A DNA stretch of 64,000 nucleotides from Eutreptiella sp. 'Long Island Sound 2002' (lineage: Eukaryota > Euglenozoa > Euglenophyceae > Eutreptiales > Eutreptiaceae). Each line of letters starts with the position of its first letter. Positions within the stretch are counted from its first letter, which is position 1. Below the pieces are notes generated by a model. It saw only the letters and a list, made by a program, of their open reading frames with translations, did no database searches and was not told where the DNA came from. The stretch covers positions 1,643,380 to 1,707,379 of the forward strand of contig OZ038402.1 in NCBI GenBank assembly GCA_964036045.1, given 5' to 3'. A program made the position numbers and the translations under genes. Positions 34,071-44,199 of this stretch are shown here, piece by piece.

Positions 34071-36643
34071 GAGGCGCTTCTCTTCACGGAGGCCATTGAA
34101 AAGCAGCAGCCGGACTACCCGAGCTGGTTGTTGGAGAGGGAGGAGTCCGTGGACTGGATGGCGTACTCGGAGGAGGAGGAGTACTGGGGCCCGGTGGATC
34201 CGGCCCAGTATCTGGGGGAGGACGTGGATGTCAGCGATTTTGTGTTGATAGACGCCGCCCCGACCCACGACGGCGCCCCGTGGCAGGGGGACGGCCACTG
34301 CAACGCGTGCAACGTGCCGGTCCGGTTCTGCACTCTTTTCGGGGGCGAGGTGTGGAGCGGACGTGCCGCCCGTGTTTGGGGGGTGGACCGGGCTTGGGTG
34401 GGAGTCAGGTCAGCCCATTTAGGTCCTGCACGCCAGGGGGGTCCGTTAGGAACTGGGTTTTTTTGTTGGTTAAGGTCCGCCCCAAGGGACCACCAACCGC
34501 CAACCGCCAACCGCCAACCGCCAACCGCCACCAAAGATGTTTGAACATATGAGCTACATGCGGTCTTTTTCCAAAACTGCCGTTCAGGAGCTCTTTTCTT
34601 TTTTTCTCTCAAGGATCCCCCTGCTGCACGCTGTGCGTACAGGGGTTAGCGCAGAGACAGGGTGTGGCGCGGCCTCATGCCGTCTCCCTCAGCCTTCCCA
34701 AGGTACACAGTACACAGTACACAGGTACACAAGAGAAGGACCTGCGCCAAGGGGCCGGCTTGGGTAGGAATCAGCCCTTGGTTGGTGGGAGGTCTTCGTC
34801 TTGAAGGAAGGTGGCCAAGTTTTCCCGGAGCGAAATCTGGGGGCGCTGGCCGTGCAAGTGTGTTCGTGAGGCAGTGTAAGCTTTGGGATCTGCGAGGGGG
34901 GGCAACATTTTTCCCCTCCAAAATTTTCCCCGGCGAAATAATCCCTGCACGAATGTATCCCCTCCCACCCCGAGTTTTGCTCAGCAACTCAGCGTCTCCT
35001 GGAGGGGGGGGGGGGGGCTTTGGAACAAGGCCTCGGCATCTGATTGTTTGCCGTTGGCGGCGCCTATTGGCCTCTCGCCACTGCTCATTCTGACCCTCTG
35101 TGGGCCCGAACGTGTTTTGGTTGTGTCAGCGGGGGGGGGGGGGAACCCCCCCCCCCCTCGGACCCGGATTTCATAGTGGAAAAGAAGGAAATATTGATTT
35201 AGCTGATTTTGGAAAACACAAAATTTAGTATTTTTTGGGTTCCAGGATCCCCCCCCCCCTCTTAAGGAGAACTCTGCCCCCCCCCCCCCCCCATGCACCA
35301 CGTGAAGTCTCTGCTCCCAACACATTACGACGCGGAGTGATGACCAGTTTTGGGGGTTGGGCATGCACGTGATTTCCACTCCGGCCCCTGCTGCAGCGAG
35401 GCCGGGACCCGATAAGGAACTGGCCCGAAGGGGCACGCGTTTGTGCGGCCTCCGTCTTTTTTTTTCCTGGTCGGGCCGTCAACTCACGTGACTGTGGTGT
35501 ATGCTGCACCCCCAGTGCATGGGTTGTACGCCAGTCATGTGCCGCAAGGCACATGCGGCACCCCCTTGATGCAGATCGCGCCCCTTCACGCCCCCGGATG
35601 CATACGGTCATGGTCCGATTCGTGCGCCACACTCTTTTGCGGCGTACGAATGACGGGCCCAGTGTGCCAATGTGGCCCCCGTGCATGTGCAGACCACCAG
35701 GGCAAGGGTGTCGGTTGGGTTGTAGAGGTGTTTGAGGCCGGGCAGCATCATCACGGCTCATCACATTCCGATGAAGGCGGGAGACCCCCCCCCCCCCCCG
35801 CACGGACTCGGAGTGTGCCTCTGGATGCACCCGGTCAACGGCACGGGCAACAGCCCGTCTCTGAGACGGCCGACCCCCCGAGTAGTCAAACAGGACAAGT
35901 CATCCGGGGGCTCCGTTGACACAACCAAACCACGTTTGGGCCCACAGAGGGTCAGAATGTGCAGTGGTGAGAGGCCAATAGGCGCCGCCAAACGCAAACA
36001 AACCAACACCATGGCCTTGTGCCAACCCCCCACCGCACGGTTCAGACACAGCGCGTGTGTTGAGGTTTAACCAGGTTTGGCATAGCGAATAAAGATGCAT
36101 TTATGCCTTACTGAGGAGTGCATTTCCTCGAGTTTGCAATTTTTGCAGCACTGTCTGCCTGTTTTTCTGTCAATCCAATCCAATCAACTCATTAGGTCCC
36201 AGCCCCCCCCCCCCCCCTGGCCGCCGCCCCACCCTCTTTCCCCACAGCACTGGCCAGCGGGTGTACCCAAACAGCTTTTGTGGGACCCCCCCTCGCCTCC
36301 AACTGTAATGGACCCCTGATGCGGAAGGGCACTCCCACGCTTTGTAGATCCGCCTGCCTGCCACCAACCCCCCCTCAGCGCCGGACACCGCGGCAAACCG
36401 CGTGCCCGGGGTGCGTTGTTGCTGCCCACATGCGCGCGTCCCTGCGCTGCTCTGTGACAGGCCCAGGAGCATTGCGTCTCATGCGGCAAGGTGTTCTGCG
36501 ACCGCTGCTCATCTTACTGGACGGTCCTTCCTCGCATGGGCTACCATGAGCAGCAGCGGACCTGCAAGGTCTGTTGGGGGGCTGTCACTTGGTTGGGGTT
36601 GGATGTGGTGCTGGATCCCTGTTCTTGGGGTGTGGGGGGTCGG
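34071..36643 (+). CDS. FYVE-type zinc finger protein, finger split over two exons
   Basis: Exon 34071-34349 follows GGTGTGCAG and is exactly 93 codons: EALLFTEAIEKQQPDYPSWL, an acidic part (SEEEEYWGPVDPAQYLGEDV), then PWQGDGHCNACNVPVRFCTL with FGGE. The next exon starts at 36467 after GGCCCAG: EHCVSCGKVFCDRCSSYW, then PRMGYHEQQRTCKVCW; the frame stays open to 36643 and its donor is not fixed. Joined, this gives WxxD, then C-x2-C, H-C-x2-C-G-x-V-F-C-x2-C-S, and C-x2-C, the eight-ligand FYVE layout. FYVE fingers bind phosphatidylinositol 3-phosphate on endosomes through an R-R/K-H-H-C-R patch; here that position is FGGEEHCVS, so the basic patch is missing and lipid binding is doubtful. The 2.1-kb intron contains R1 copies. 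Other exons were not found. Confidence 0.75.
35013..35135 (-). mobile_element. Element R1, partial copy inside the FYVE-gene intron
   Basis: Plus-strand sequence GGCGGCGCCTATTGGCCTCT to CGAACGTGTTTTGGTTGTGT is the reverse complement of the R1 middle part. It is bounded by G runs on both sides. Confidence 0.85.
35833..36153 (+). mobile_element. Element R1, full copy A (321 bp)
   Basis: Begins near GGTCAACGGCACGGGCAAC and ends TTTGCAATTTTTGCAGCACTG. It matches 40384-40704 almost base for base over exactly the same length. It contains AATAAAG at about 36088 and ends in a T-rich tract plus GCAG, which looks like a 3' splice site. There is no ORF of note. It lies in the FYVE-gene intron. Confidence 0.9.
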
Positions 36644-36774
36644 TAGCAGTGGTGGGGGATGATCAAAGAACTCTTGTGAAGCACAGGCCTGTGCTCAATT
36701 TTTTTTCCGCAAGGAGGAGGACCCGCCTCCCCCGCCCTCCAGACCAAAGGGACCATCGTGGGGGAAAACGAAAG

Positions 36775-36820
36775 CACCTCAAAGAGAGGTTGTTGGATCA
36801 AGCGCGGGCGCGGGCGTACA
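36775..36820 (+). repeat. Isolated end of the tRNA-like inverted-repeat element
   Basis: CACCTCAAAGAGAGGTTGTT followed by GGATCAAGCGCGGGCGCGGG matches the terminal 45 bp of the elements at 4866 and 32496, without the rest. A more diverged isolated end lies at about 20781-20830 and one at about 38220-38266. Confidence 0.75.
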
Positions 36821-37139
36821 CAAGTTTTCTGAAACACGCGCCGAAGATCATTTTTTCACATGCTTTCAAAATTCTGTGTTTTTTTCAAAATAAATAAGAT
36901 TTTCCGCGTCTCTGATGGACGGGCAGTTCAGGAGGTTGGATCATTCCCAACGCTCAGGCCTGTCCCACAGGCAATGTCTGGCAATTCGGATCCTAAAACC
37001 ACCACAGAATTCTGTCTCAAATCCATCTGAAATGCACGCACCCATTTCTGGTCACAAAGAACCAGTGCGGACCACTGCTGCTGGCCAGCAGCTGCAAAGC
37101 ACAATTTTACCATTTGGTGACAACGGGAGCGACAATGTA

Positions 37140-37192
37140 GACCCCTCGGGTGTTGTTGCCTCGGTCAAGGGTGTTGTTGCCTCGGTCAAGGC
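37140..37192. repeat. 24-bp tandem duplication
   Basis: GGGTGTTGTTGCCTCGGTCA plus AGGG occurs twice in direct succession. Confidence 0.9.
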
Positions 37193-37380
37193 AGTAAACA
37201 CTTGGGGCATGTTTTCAGTGGTCTGGCTTATGCCCGCATGGCGAGTCCAAGGCGGGGGGAAATATATTCCAGCCGGGCTTCTGCCTGCATTGAGTTTTGG
37301 TACAGCACAGGGCTTGCCTAACAAAACGATGTAGGGGGCGCATTGAGCATAGCATGCATGCAGCACAAGTCCTGGGGGGG

Positions 37381-37461
37381 GGGGGGGGTTGGCACAAGGC
37401 CTCGGTATCTGATTGTTTGCCATTGGCGGCGCCTATTGGCCTCGAGCCACTGCTCATTCTG
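37381..37461 (-). mobile_element. Element R1, partial copy cut by the assembly gap
   Basis: Plus-strand GGTTGGCACAAGGCCTCGGT to GCCACTGCTCATTCTG is the reverse complement of R1. It runs directly into the N block. Confidence 0.85.
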
Positions 37462-37661
37462 NNNNNNNNNNNNNNNNNNNNNNNNNNNNNNNNNNNNNNN
37501 NNNNNNNNNNNNNNNNNNNNNNNNNNNNNNNNNNNNNNNNNNNNNNNNNNNNNNNNNNNNNNNNNNNNNNNNNNNNNNNNNNNNNNNNNNNNNNNNNNNN
37601 NNNNNNNNNNNNNNNNNNNNNNNNNNNNNNNNNNNNNNNNNNNNNNNNNNNNNNNNNNNNN
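37462..37661. other. Assembly gap (200 N)
   Basis: A run of exactly 200 N; the round number suggests a placeholder of unknown true size. It lies between a truncated R1 copy and a tandem array. Confidence 0.99.
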
Positions 37662-38215
37662 AGGGATTGGTACACAACCTGCTTATGCAGCTTTTACCCT
37701 GGACAGCTCAAAAATCGAAGTTTTGGAAACCTGTTTTTTTTGATGTTGTCATCACCTAAAATGACCATCCAAGGTATGTAAAGCATTTTTTAGGCCGTAT
37801 TTACGTGTTTTCACCCTATTTGGGTATTGGGTTAGGGGGGGGGGGGTCTCCCAAGGGATTGGTACACAACCTGCTTATGCAGTTTTTCACCTTGGACAGC
37901 TCAAAAATTGAAGTTTTCGAAACTTGTTTTTTTGATATTGTCATCACCCAAAATGACCATTCAAGCAATGTAAAGCATGTTTTAGGCTGTATTTACGTGT
38001 TTGTAACCTTATTTGGGTATGGGGGTGGGGGGGGGGTCTCCTAGGGGATTGGTACACAACCTGCTTGTGCAGTTTTTCACCGTGGAGAGCTCAAAAATCG
38101 AAGTTCTCGAAACTTGTTTTTTTGATACCGTGATCACCTAAAATGACCATCCAAGGTATGTAAAGCATGTTTTAGGCCGTATTTATGTAGTTTCCACCCT
38201 ATTTTGGGTACGTGT
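37662..38215. repeat. 191-bp tandem array, three visible copies next to the gap
   Basis: Copies start with AGGGATTGGTACACAACCTG at 37662, 37854 and about 38044. Each contains CAGCTCAAAAATCGAAGTTT and ends with CACCCTATTTGGGTA followed by a G run. The first copy begins at the edge of the gap, so more copies are likely hidden in it. Confidence 0.95.
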
Positions 38216-38402
38216 TGCTCGGTGTAGATTCTCTGCGAGGTGGACTTGCGAAGGCAATAGAATTTCCCATGCAACATCCACGGTCCTACGCGAATTTCTG
38301 GCACACCCAGCAGTGCACATTGTGGACTCTGGCGGGGGGTCAGATTTTGACTCCAGGGGGCTCCGCGAAATTTCCCACCGCGAATTTGACTTGGCATGAA
38401 AT

Positions 38403-38427
38403 CCCCCCCCCCCCCCCCCCCCCCCCC
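38403..38427. repeat. C homopolymer of about 25
   Basis: One of the longest single-base runs in the window, on the plus strand, about 0.8 kb before the plus-strand Cys/His exon. Confidence 0.95.
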
Positions 38428-38543
38428 GCCTGTAGTTGGTTGTTTGGCCAAACCAAGGCCTAGTAGTTTGCGCCTCTAGTGGGACCCACTACCACTCAAA
38501 GATTTTTGCCCTGTAAAGTATCATATTGTATGGACTGTGTTGA

Positions 38544-39191
38544 CACACACACACGCACATACACAGACACATGCACATACACATACACACACACACACAC
38601 ATATACATACACACACACACACATACACACATGGGAGCATGTGGTGTGCCCCCCTGCCGCAGGGCGAGCCCCCACCCCACTGCGCTGCCTGGGGGTGCGC
38701 AGAGCCAGTCAGAGGACTCCAGGTCGGGGGGAGGGGGGACGAACCCCAGCCCCCAAAAGGTGAGTGACACAAACACCGCTCAGGGTGGGGGGGCATACCC
38801 CGGGGGCGTCCGGCGCCCAGAGCCAGTCCCACCCCCGGCGCGCGGGGACGAAGCAACGGAGGGGAGAGACACCTCCCCAGGACGGCCCGCCGGGCAAACG
38901 AGCACGCCGACCGGAGCGGCATGGGCGTGCAGGCACTGAGGTCTCATAAACCACAGCCACCAGAGGCTCTGGCCTAGGCGAGGGTGACGACTCTCAAGGG
39001 GGGCCAGTGCAGTCATGATGACATTCATCGGACATCCTTCTGGCACAGGCCCCCCTCCGCTGAGCGCCCACCCCTGGACCCATGCAGGCCTTCCTCTATA
39101 ATATGGCATCCCCCCCCCCCCACACACACACACACACATACACACACATACACACACACACACACACATACACACACACACATACACACAC
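38544..39191. repeat. CA microsatellites (two blocks)
   Basis: CA/CATA runs at about 38544-38632 and 39118-39191, the second directly after a C run. The 480 bp between them is GC-rich without an assignable exon. Confidence 0.95.
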
Positions 39192-39198
39192 GCGGCGA

Positions 39199-39857
39199 GT
39201 TTCTTCCCCGTCATTGGTCAGGGCAAAGCCCCGCAGGCACCATACCAGACCACCAGGCAACGCAAGTTTGCAGCTCCGCCGGCGCCGCAAGCATGTGTGG
39301 CAGCGCCGGCACCACATACAGGCGCACGGGCTCTCGACCTATGCAACACACACCAGCGCGCGCCGTGCATCACATGCAAGCGCCTGCGCAAGTCAGGGGA
39401 TGCGTGCTGTGCCCTCGGACACCACCGGCCAGGATATGTGGACAGGCTACCCCTGTCAGTCACGTGCCGCCAGCATGGATTGCCGGCGTGCGCCAGATGC
39501 ACCAGAATGCAAAGGGGGGTCCGAAACTGCTGTGCCAGAGGGCACCACAAAGTACACACGCCCGTGCGCAAGCGGCCAGCCGCGCCGGACACGCAACCTG
39601 CTAAACGGCTGCGCACCGCCCGCAGCCCCGCACGCACACACATGGAGCATGCGCGCTCCCCGCACATACCAGCCACCCCGCCCGCCCCAAAACGACGGAG
39701 ACCCAAGTCACCATGCCCCCCCTCCCCCCCCCGCCCCGCGGCCCTGCGAGGTGATGGGAGAGGGTACGCCAGAGCATGTCAGCCGACTTCTGTTTGGTGC
39801 AGAGCACGGGAGAGCTTCTACGGAAATAACATAAGTATGTCGGCGCAGAGGTTCTGA
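39199..39857 (+). CDS. Cys/His-rich protein with duplicated putative zinc module and nuclear-localisation-like segment
   Basis: The open frame runs from the CA repeat. Two modules have identical spacing, C-x2-H-x4-C-x2-C-x9-C-C-x3-H-H: CNTHQRAPCITC with DACCALGHH, and CRQHGLPACARC with RNCCARGHH, 13 residues apart. Such regular Cys/His spacing strongly suggests metal binding. A basic bipartite cluster follows, KRPAAPDTQPAKRLR, close in form to the nucleoplasmin nuclear signal, then a Pro/Arg-rich tail (PAPKRRRPKS). After about 39740 the frame is Pro-rich and less gene-like, and GAG|GTGATG near 39749 may be a donor. I do not know a family with this spacing; DNA or RNA binding in the nucleus is inference. 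The start codon is not fixed. Confidence 0.6.
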
Positions 39858-40029
39858 CTTTTTGACCGCAGAGAGCAGGCAGTCCAATAAGGTACATACT
39901 CAGGTATACACTTCGACAAGCCAATCTCAGCAAGCAGTCATACATGGGTCTCCCTCGCAAATAGCACAGAGCACACACACACACACACACCTGTGTGTGA
40001 CAAGGTGGTCAAAAAACACATAATTTATT

Positions 40030-40370
40030 GTTGAAAACATTTGCCAATATTTGAGAGTGTTATGTATACATTTAGAACTGATGATCAATGATGCACAGGT
40101 GGATGTTGCCCATTTTGCATGTCCTTTTGGCCTCAGAACAGGATGGCTTGGCACAACTCGGTTCCTCAGAGGCTTTGTGACAGGCATGGTTGGAAGATGG
40201 TCAGTTTTGAGGCTTCCTGGGCCAATATGGCCCGGAAGTAGCACGCAGTGCAAGCATTCCCTTGATCACCAACCAAGGTGGATGTGTTCACCCAGCAGTT
40301 TGCATGCAACCCTTGCTTGTGGCTCTTTTTGCAGTGAAGATGCCCCATTTTGCTTTGCACGGTCCCGAAC
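40030..40370 (-). other. Weak coding-like stretch, unassigned
   Basis: On the minus strand the phrase HCKKSHKQGLHANCWVNTST and GNACTACYFRAILAQEASK are of ordinary protein composition, with an open frame to about 40050. No splice sites or family could be fixed. Confidence 0.2.
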
Positions 40371-40383
40371 CGTGGATGTCCCT

Positions 40384-40704
40384 GGTCAACAGCACGGGCA
40401 ACGGCCCATCTGTGGGACGGCCGACCCCCGGAGTAGTCAAACAGGACAAGTCATCCGGGGGCTCTGGTGACACGACCAAACCACGTTTGGGCCCACAGAG
40501 GGTCAGAATGAGCAGTGGTGAGAGGCCAATAGGCGCCGCCAAACGCAAACAAACCAACACCATGGCCTTGTGCCAACCCCCCACCGCACGGTTCAGACAC
40601 AGCGCGTGTGTTGAGGTTTAACCAGGTTTGGCATAGCGAATAAAGATGCATTTATGCCTTACTGAGGAGTGCATTTCCTCAAGTTTGCAATTTTTGCAGC
40701 ACTG
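40384..40704 (+). mobile_element. Element R1, full copy B (321 bp)
   Basis: Same ends and length as copy A (35833-36153), with only scattered substitutions. The sequence that follows its terminal GCAG (CACTGCTCC onwards) opens a frame reading YWSDWPQIPFLKQLHTFLLH to a stop at 40903, as if the element supplied a 3' splice site; this is inference. Confidence 0.9.
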
Positions 40705-41053
40705 CTCCTGTGCCCACCCTTACTGGTCTGATTGGCCCCAAATCCCCTTCCTCAAGCAACTGCACACCTTCCTTCTGCATTGCTGTTTGCAGGACTGCCA
40801 TGTCAGGGCCACGGGCAACCCGTTTGTGCAGCCTACGCCTTTGGAGCCCAAGCCCCGCACAAAGCAAGCGGCCCTTCTGGAATGGATGCTGCGGCTATGT
40901 TAGTTGCTTCCAACTGTCACAGCGTTGAGTGCTGTGGTCGTTGCGCACCATGGGAGAAGTAAACGATGGTTGTTGTGTCATTTGGATTGCTAAGTGTGTG
41001 AGTGTGGTTTTGGGAGGAGATACGTGACAGGATTGTAAACAGTCAGCTCTCAT

Positions 41054-41416
41054 GTGCGTGACGCTGACATGGAACACCCCTGCAACGTGTGCTTGGTTAG
41101 CCACCAACCTAGGCCCAAAATGCGATTGCAGTGGTTGTACATTCACGGGCAAGTAATGGAGTGTTCCCATTGTTTTTCCCAGATTGAAAACCGTGTGTGC
41201 TGGTGTGGTAATTGGTGTTTTGAGTTTATGCAGCCCTCGGCTGTGTGCGTTATTCTCCCTTATAAGCAGAGTGTCAAAGGGAAAGGTGGCAGATGGCTCA
41301 TGCGTATTATTGCTGGCATTGAGCTTGGAATGTCCATGCCATCAAACTTTGCACATGCGCGTGTGCCCCACGTCCTATATTTTATCATTGTATGGCCAAC
41401 CTCTGCAACTCCTTAA
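41054..41416 (+). other. Cysteine-rich ORF, unassigned
   Basis: The frame contains EHPCNVCLVSH, VMECSHCFSQI and RVCWCGNWCFEF, that is C-x2-C, C-x2-C and C-x-C-x3-C, then a hydrophobic end. The spacing could bind metal, but no known fold was recognised and there are no flanking exons. Confidence 0.25.
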
Positions 41417-41419
41417 TTA

Positions 41420-44070
41420 TTAGATAGTCTACAGGGCATTGGATGATCCATCGTCGCAGTTGCGTTTGAGAGGCATACCCTCTAGCAACCACTGCCATGT
41501 GACGGTTTAGGAGCCTGCTAGACGTCTACGATTTATACGTATCCCCATAGCCGCAGGTTGGAGGTCACGTCCACTGTACCCCTGGATACGCAGGGCTCTC
41601 AATATATTGTTGCTGCCGAGATCAGGAAAATGGGATACTCCACAGAACAAAGTCCAAGTTTTTCGGACAAGCGATTTCCGGATACCTGTGGCCCAGCCCT
41701 GTGCAGAGTTTGGGGCCGTCGTTGGCACTGGCCTCGGCTCGTGCCGCACCTTCAACTTCATGAAGCACACGTGTCACGCATGTCACGCATGTGTGATGCA
41801 TATCGTATTCGGGGTCGTCAGTGTAATAACCTAAGTGGAGTATTTGCCTTCTGAAATGCAACGAATTTCTTGGGAGTCTTGCCGTTTTGCTCAAGGGCTT
41901 CACCTCCTGCGCGCTCTCCCCATTGACCAGCACGTGCAAGCTGGACCAGTTTCATGCATTTCTGTGACTCTGATCTGTCATGCGGCTCAGATCCAAACCC
42001 CCTCGGCCCCGTGTTGCGCTATCCATATCGGTGGTGGAGAGCACCCTCCAAGGTTTCGTAGCCCTGGATTTTCCAGGCGTTGAAACATTGCCAGGGAGGG
42101 GTTTTGTGGGGTCGATGGCGGCAAATTTTCGGAGGAAGAGGAGTGGTAGCACTGCCCAACGTGCACCCCACGGGCCGCAGTACACAGCACACAGTACATT
42201 TTGTCACGGAAACCCGTTGCACTTTTGTTCCTGTTTGTTCCTTCAGATTGGTGCAAGATTCTTTCATACAGAGGGGGGAGGGGTTACAGGGGGAGGAGGC
42301 CATGCCTTTTTCCGCAATCCCTTTTCGTATCACAGCAAGTCATCCCCGTTACAATACCATTTCACACTGTGGTGGCCTCGCCCACCCTGCCCTACCCCCT
42401 CCACAGTCTGCCAGGGGTTTTATGGAACCCTGGCTCCAGAGCGAAACACAAAAACATCATTGTCACGCTGCCGTTCTGGCAGTCTCAGCGGCCAGTAGGG
42501 CACCGTCTCGGTGCTTACACCAGCTCCCCACCTCATGAGTGTGTACTTAATACCAAACGTGGCAGCACATGTCCCTGATGGTCCAGACCTGGTCTATCTC
42601 ACATTGTGATGGCATCCCCGTCCCCCAAGTCCTGTACAAAAACCTGTAAAATTAAAGTTGTATCATAAGTGCCATGTTGTCCATAGCAGATTGATTTCAG
42701 CGGTCGTGGCACACCGCTCCTCAGCCCACCCGCCTCTCCGTTTTCTTTCTAGTCAAGTTCAGATTCCCCCCTGCCCATCATTGGAAACCCCCCCGGCCTC
42801 AAAACAATTGAACCCCCCGCCCCCCCTCCCCGATGGAGGATTCCCTCCTCAAAAGGCAAACAGGTACATACAACTGCAGTACCAACTGGCATACTTGTTC
42901 AGCCTTGATGGCATACCCCCTCCCTGAACATATTCCAGACTATGCAGTTGAGTGGGCCTGAGGCAGTCTGGCAGGAGGTCAGGATCATGTTGGGTATTTG
43001 CAAACCTGACATCATGGCCATTCCAGACCCCCCAGACAATGTTGCACGACGTTAGGGTATCCGGTTGGATTCGCTGTCCCATCCCCGTATTTTGCCCTTT
43101 GACAAGGGTGCCCCCCTAAGTTTGTCTGCTTGTTTTGTGCTCAATTTATCACCAGCCAATCTCAAATTTGTCTCCGCCTCGTCAAGTAGTCTGCACAGGT
43201 CTCTCTTTGCTGCGGGTGCGCAAGCTGCCGTCTGAGTGGCAGCTGTTGTTGAGGGCTTCCAAAGGGCACCCCCATTTTTGTGGATGGGCCTTGGGCTGGA
43301 ATTCTTTTCTGATCTGCGGGGGGGCGGGTTCTTTGATTCCCGCAACCAGCGACGCAGATCTGTCCTATGCCACGAGCGGCAGTTGGGGGGTAAACAGCCT
43401 GCATCCTACTCAGATCGGCTAGGCACATCGCAGAGGAGCAGCCGACAACCAAAGGACTTGGGGAGGGGAGACAGCGTTGCATTCAGCAACCTAAGATTTG
43501 CAGGTTGGTGTGGGCGGTTGCCAAACCACAAGTTCCGTGCATGCGAATTTCCCCGGCCCGGGATTCACAGTGGTGGTTTGAAGAGGGGGGAGGGAGGAGC
43601 TGGCATCTGGTGGCTCTTTCTGTGGGCAGCTGTAAGGCTCTAAGCTGGGGCTCTCAGGGATCGGGAAGAGAGCCCCGAGCATGACACCCGCGAAAAAAAC
43701 CGTTCTGCCATTGTGATGGCTCAGACCTGCTGTTGCTTGGGGTATGAACATCCTGTGTGCCAACTCCTCCCATCGCATTGTGCCCCCGCCCAGCCCCGCC
43801 CCGGACTGGAACGCTGCTGGGTGTGGGTGCTGCCGCTCGGTGGTGGCATATATATGCGCGCGCGCCGGTCCTCTTTCGCAGTAGATTGCCCTGGAGAAGT
43901 GCACCAACACCCTTGCCTGGAACAACTGCAACAGCAGCACCCCTCGCCACTTTTTGACGAGGACCCGTCCGGATTTGGTGCTCATTCGTTCAACCATTCG
44001 TGCTGAATTTTCCCCCAAGGCCTGCCTCTTTATGGTTCAACCCCCCCACCCACCCACAACACAGATGGTC
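41420..44070. other. No gene recognised
   Basis: ORFs on both strands, none decisive. A short plus-strand end SVYLIPNVAAHVPDGPDLVY followed by LTL-stop (42538-42609) looks like a C-terminus but has no acceptor in phase. Sequence at 42940-43340 has phrases reminiscent of LINE endonuclease or linker regions, too weak to call. Confidence 0.3.
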
Positions 44071-44076
44071 GGCGAT

Positions 44077-44188
44077 GACCGTGACGCGGGGGTATATGGT
44101 AGCTGAGTATCCGGCGCGTCATTCCCGGCCAAGACCGTGACGCGGGGGTATATGGTAGCTGAGTATCCGGCGCGTCATTCCCGGCCAA
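44077..44188. repeat. 56-bp tandem duplication
   Basis: Two copies of a unit starting GACCGTGACGCGGGGGTATA and ending CATTCCCGGCCAA. A diverged single relative (GTGACACGGGGGTGTATGCG) lies at 59737-59766. Confidence 0.95.
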
Positions 44189-44199
44189 GACAGGAATTT

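Noticed and set aside
41870-41890. TTGCCGTTTTGCTCAAG resembling the dinoflagellate spliced leader
   Set aside because: Several mismatches and a missing base relative to the 22-nt leader, single occurrence, no downstream reading frame; not evidence for dinoflagellate origin.
42850-43345. Possible LINE endonuclease or linker remnants (KPDIMAIPDPPDN on plus, CIVWNMFREG on minus)
   Set aside because: The two strands give conflicting hints and neither is followed by further endonuclease motifs.
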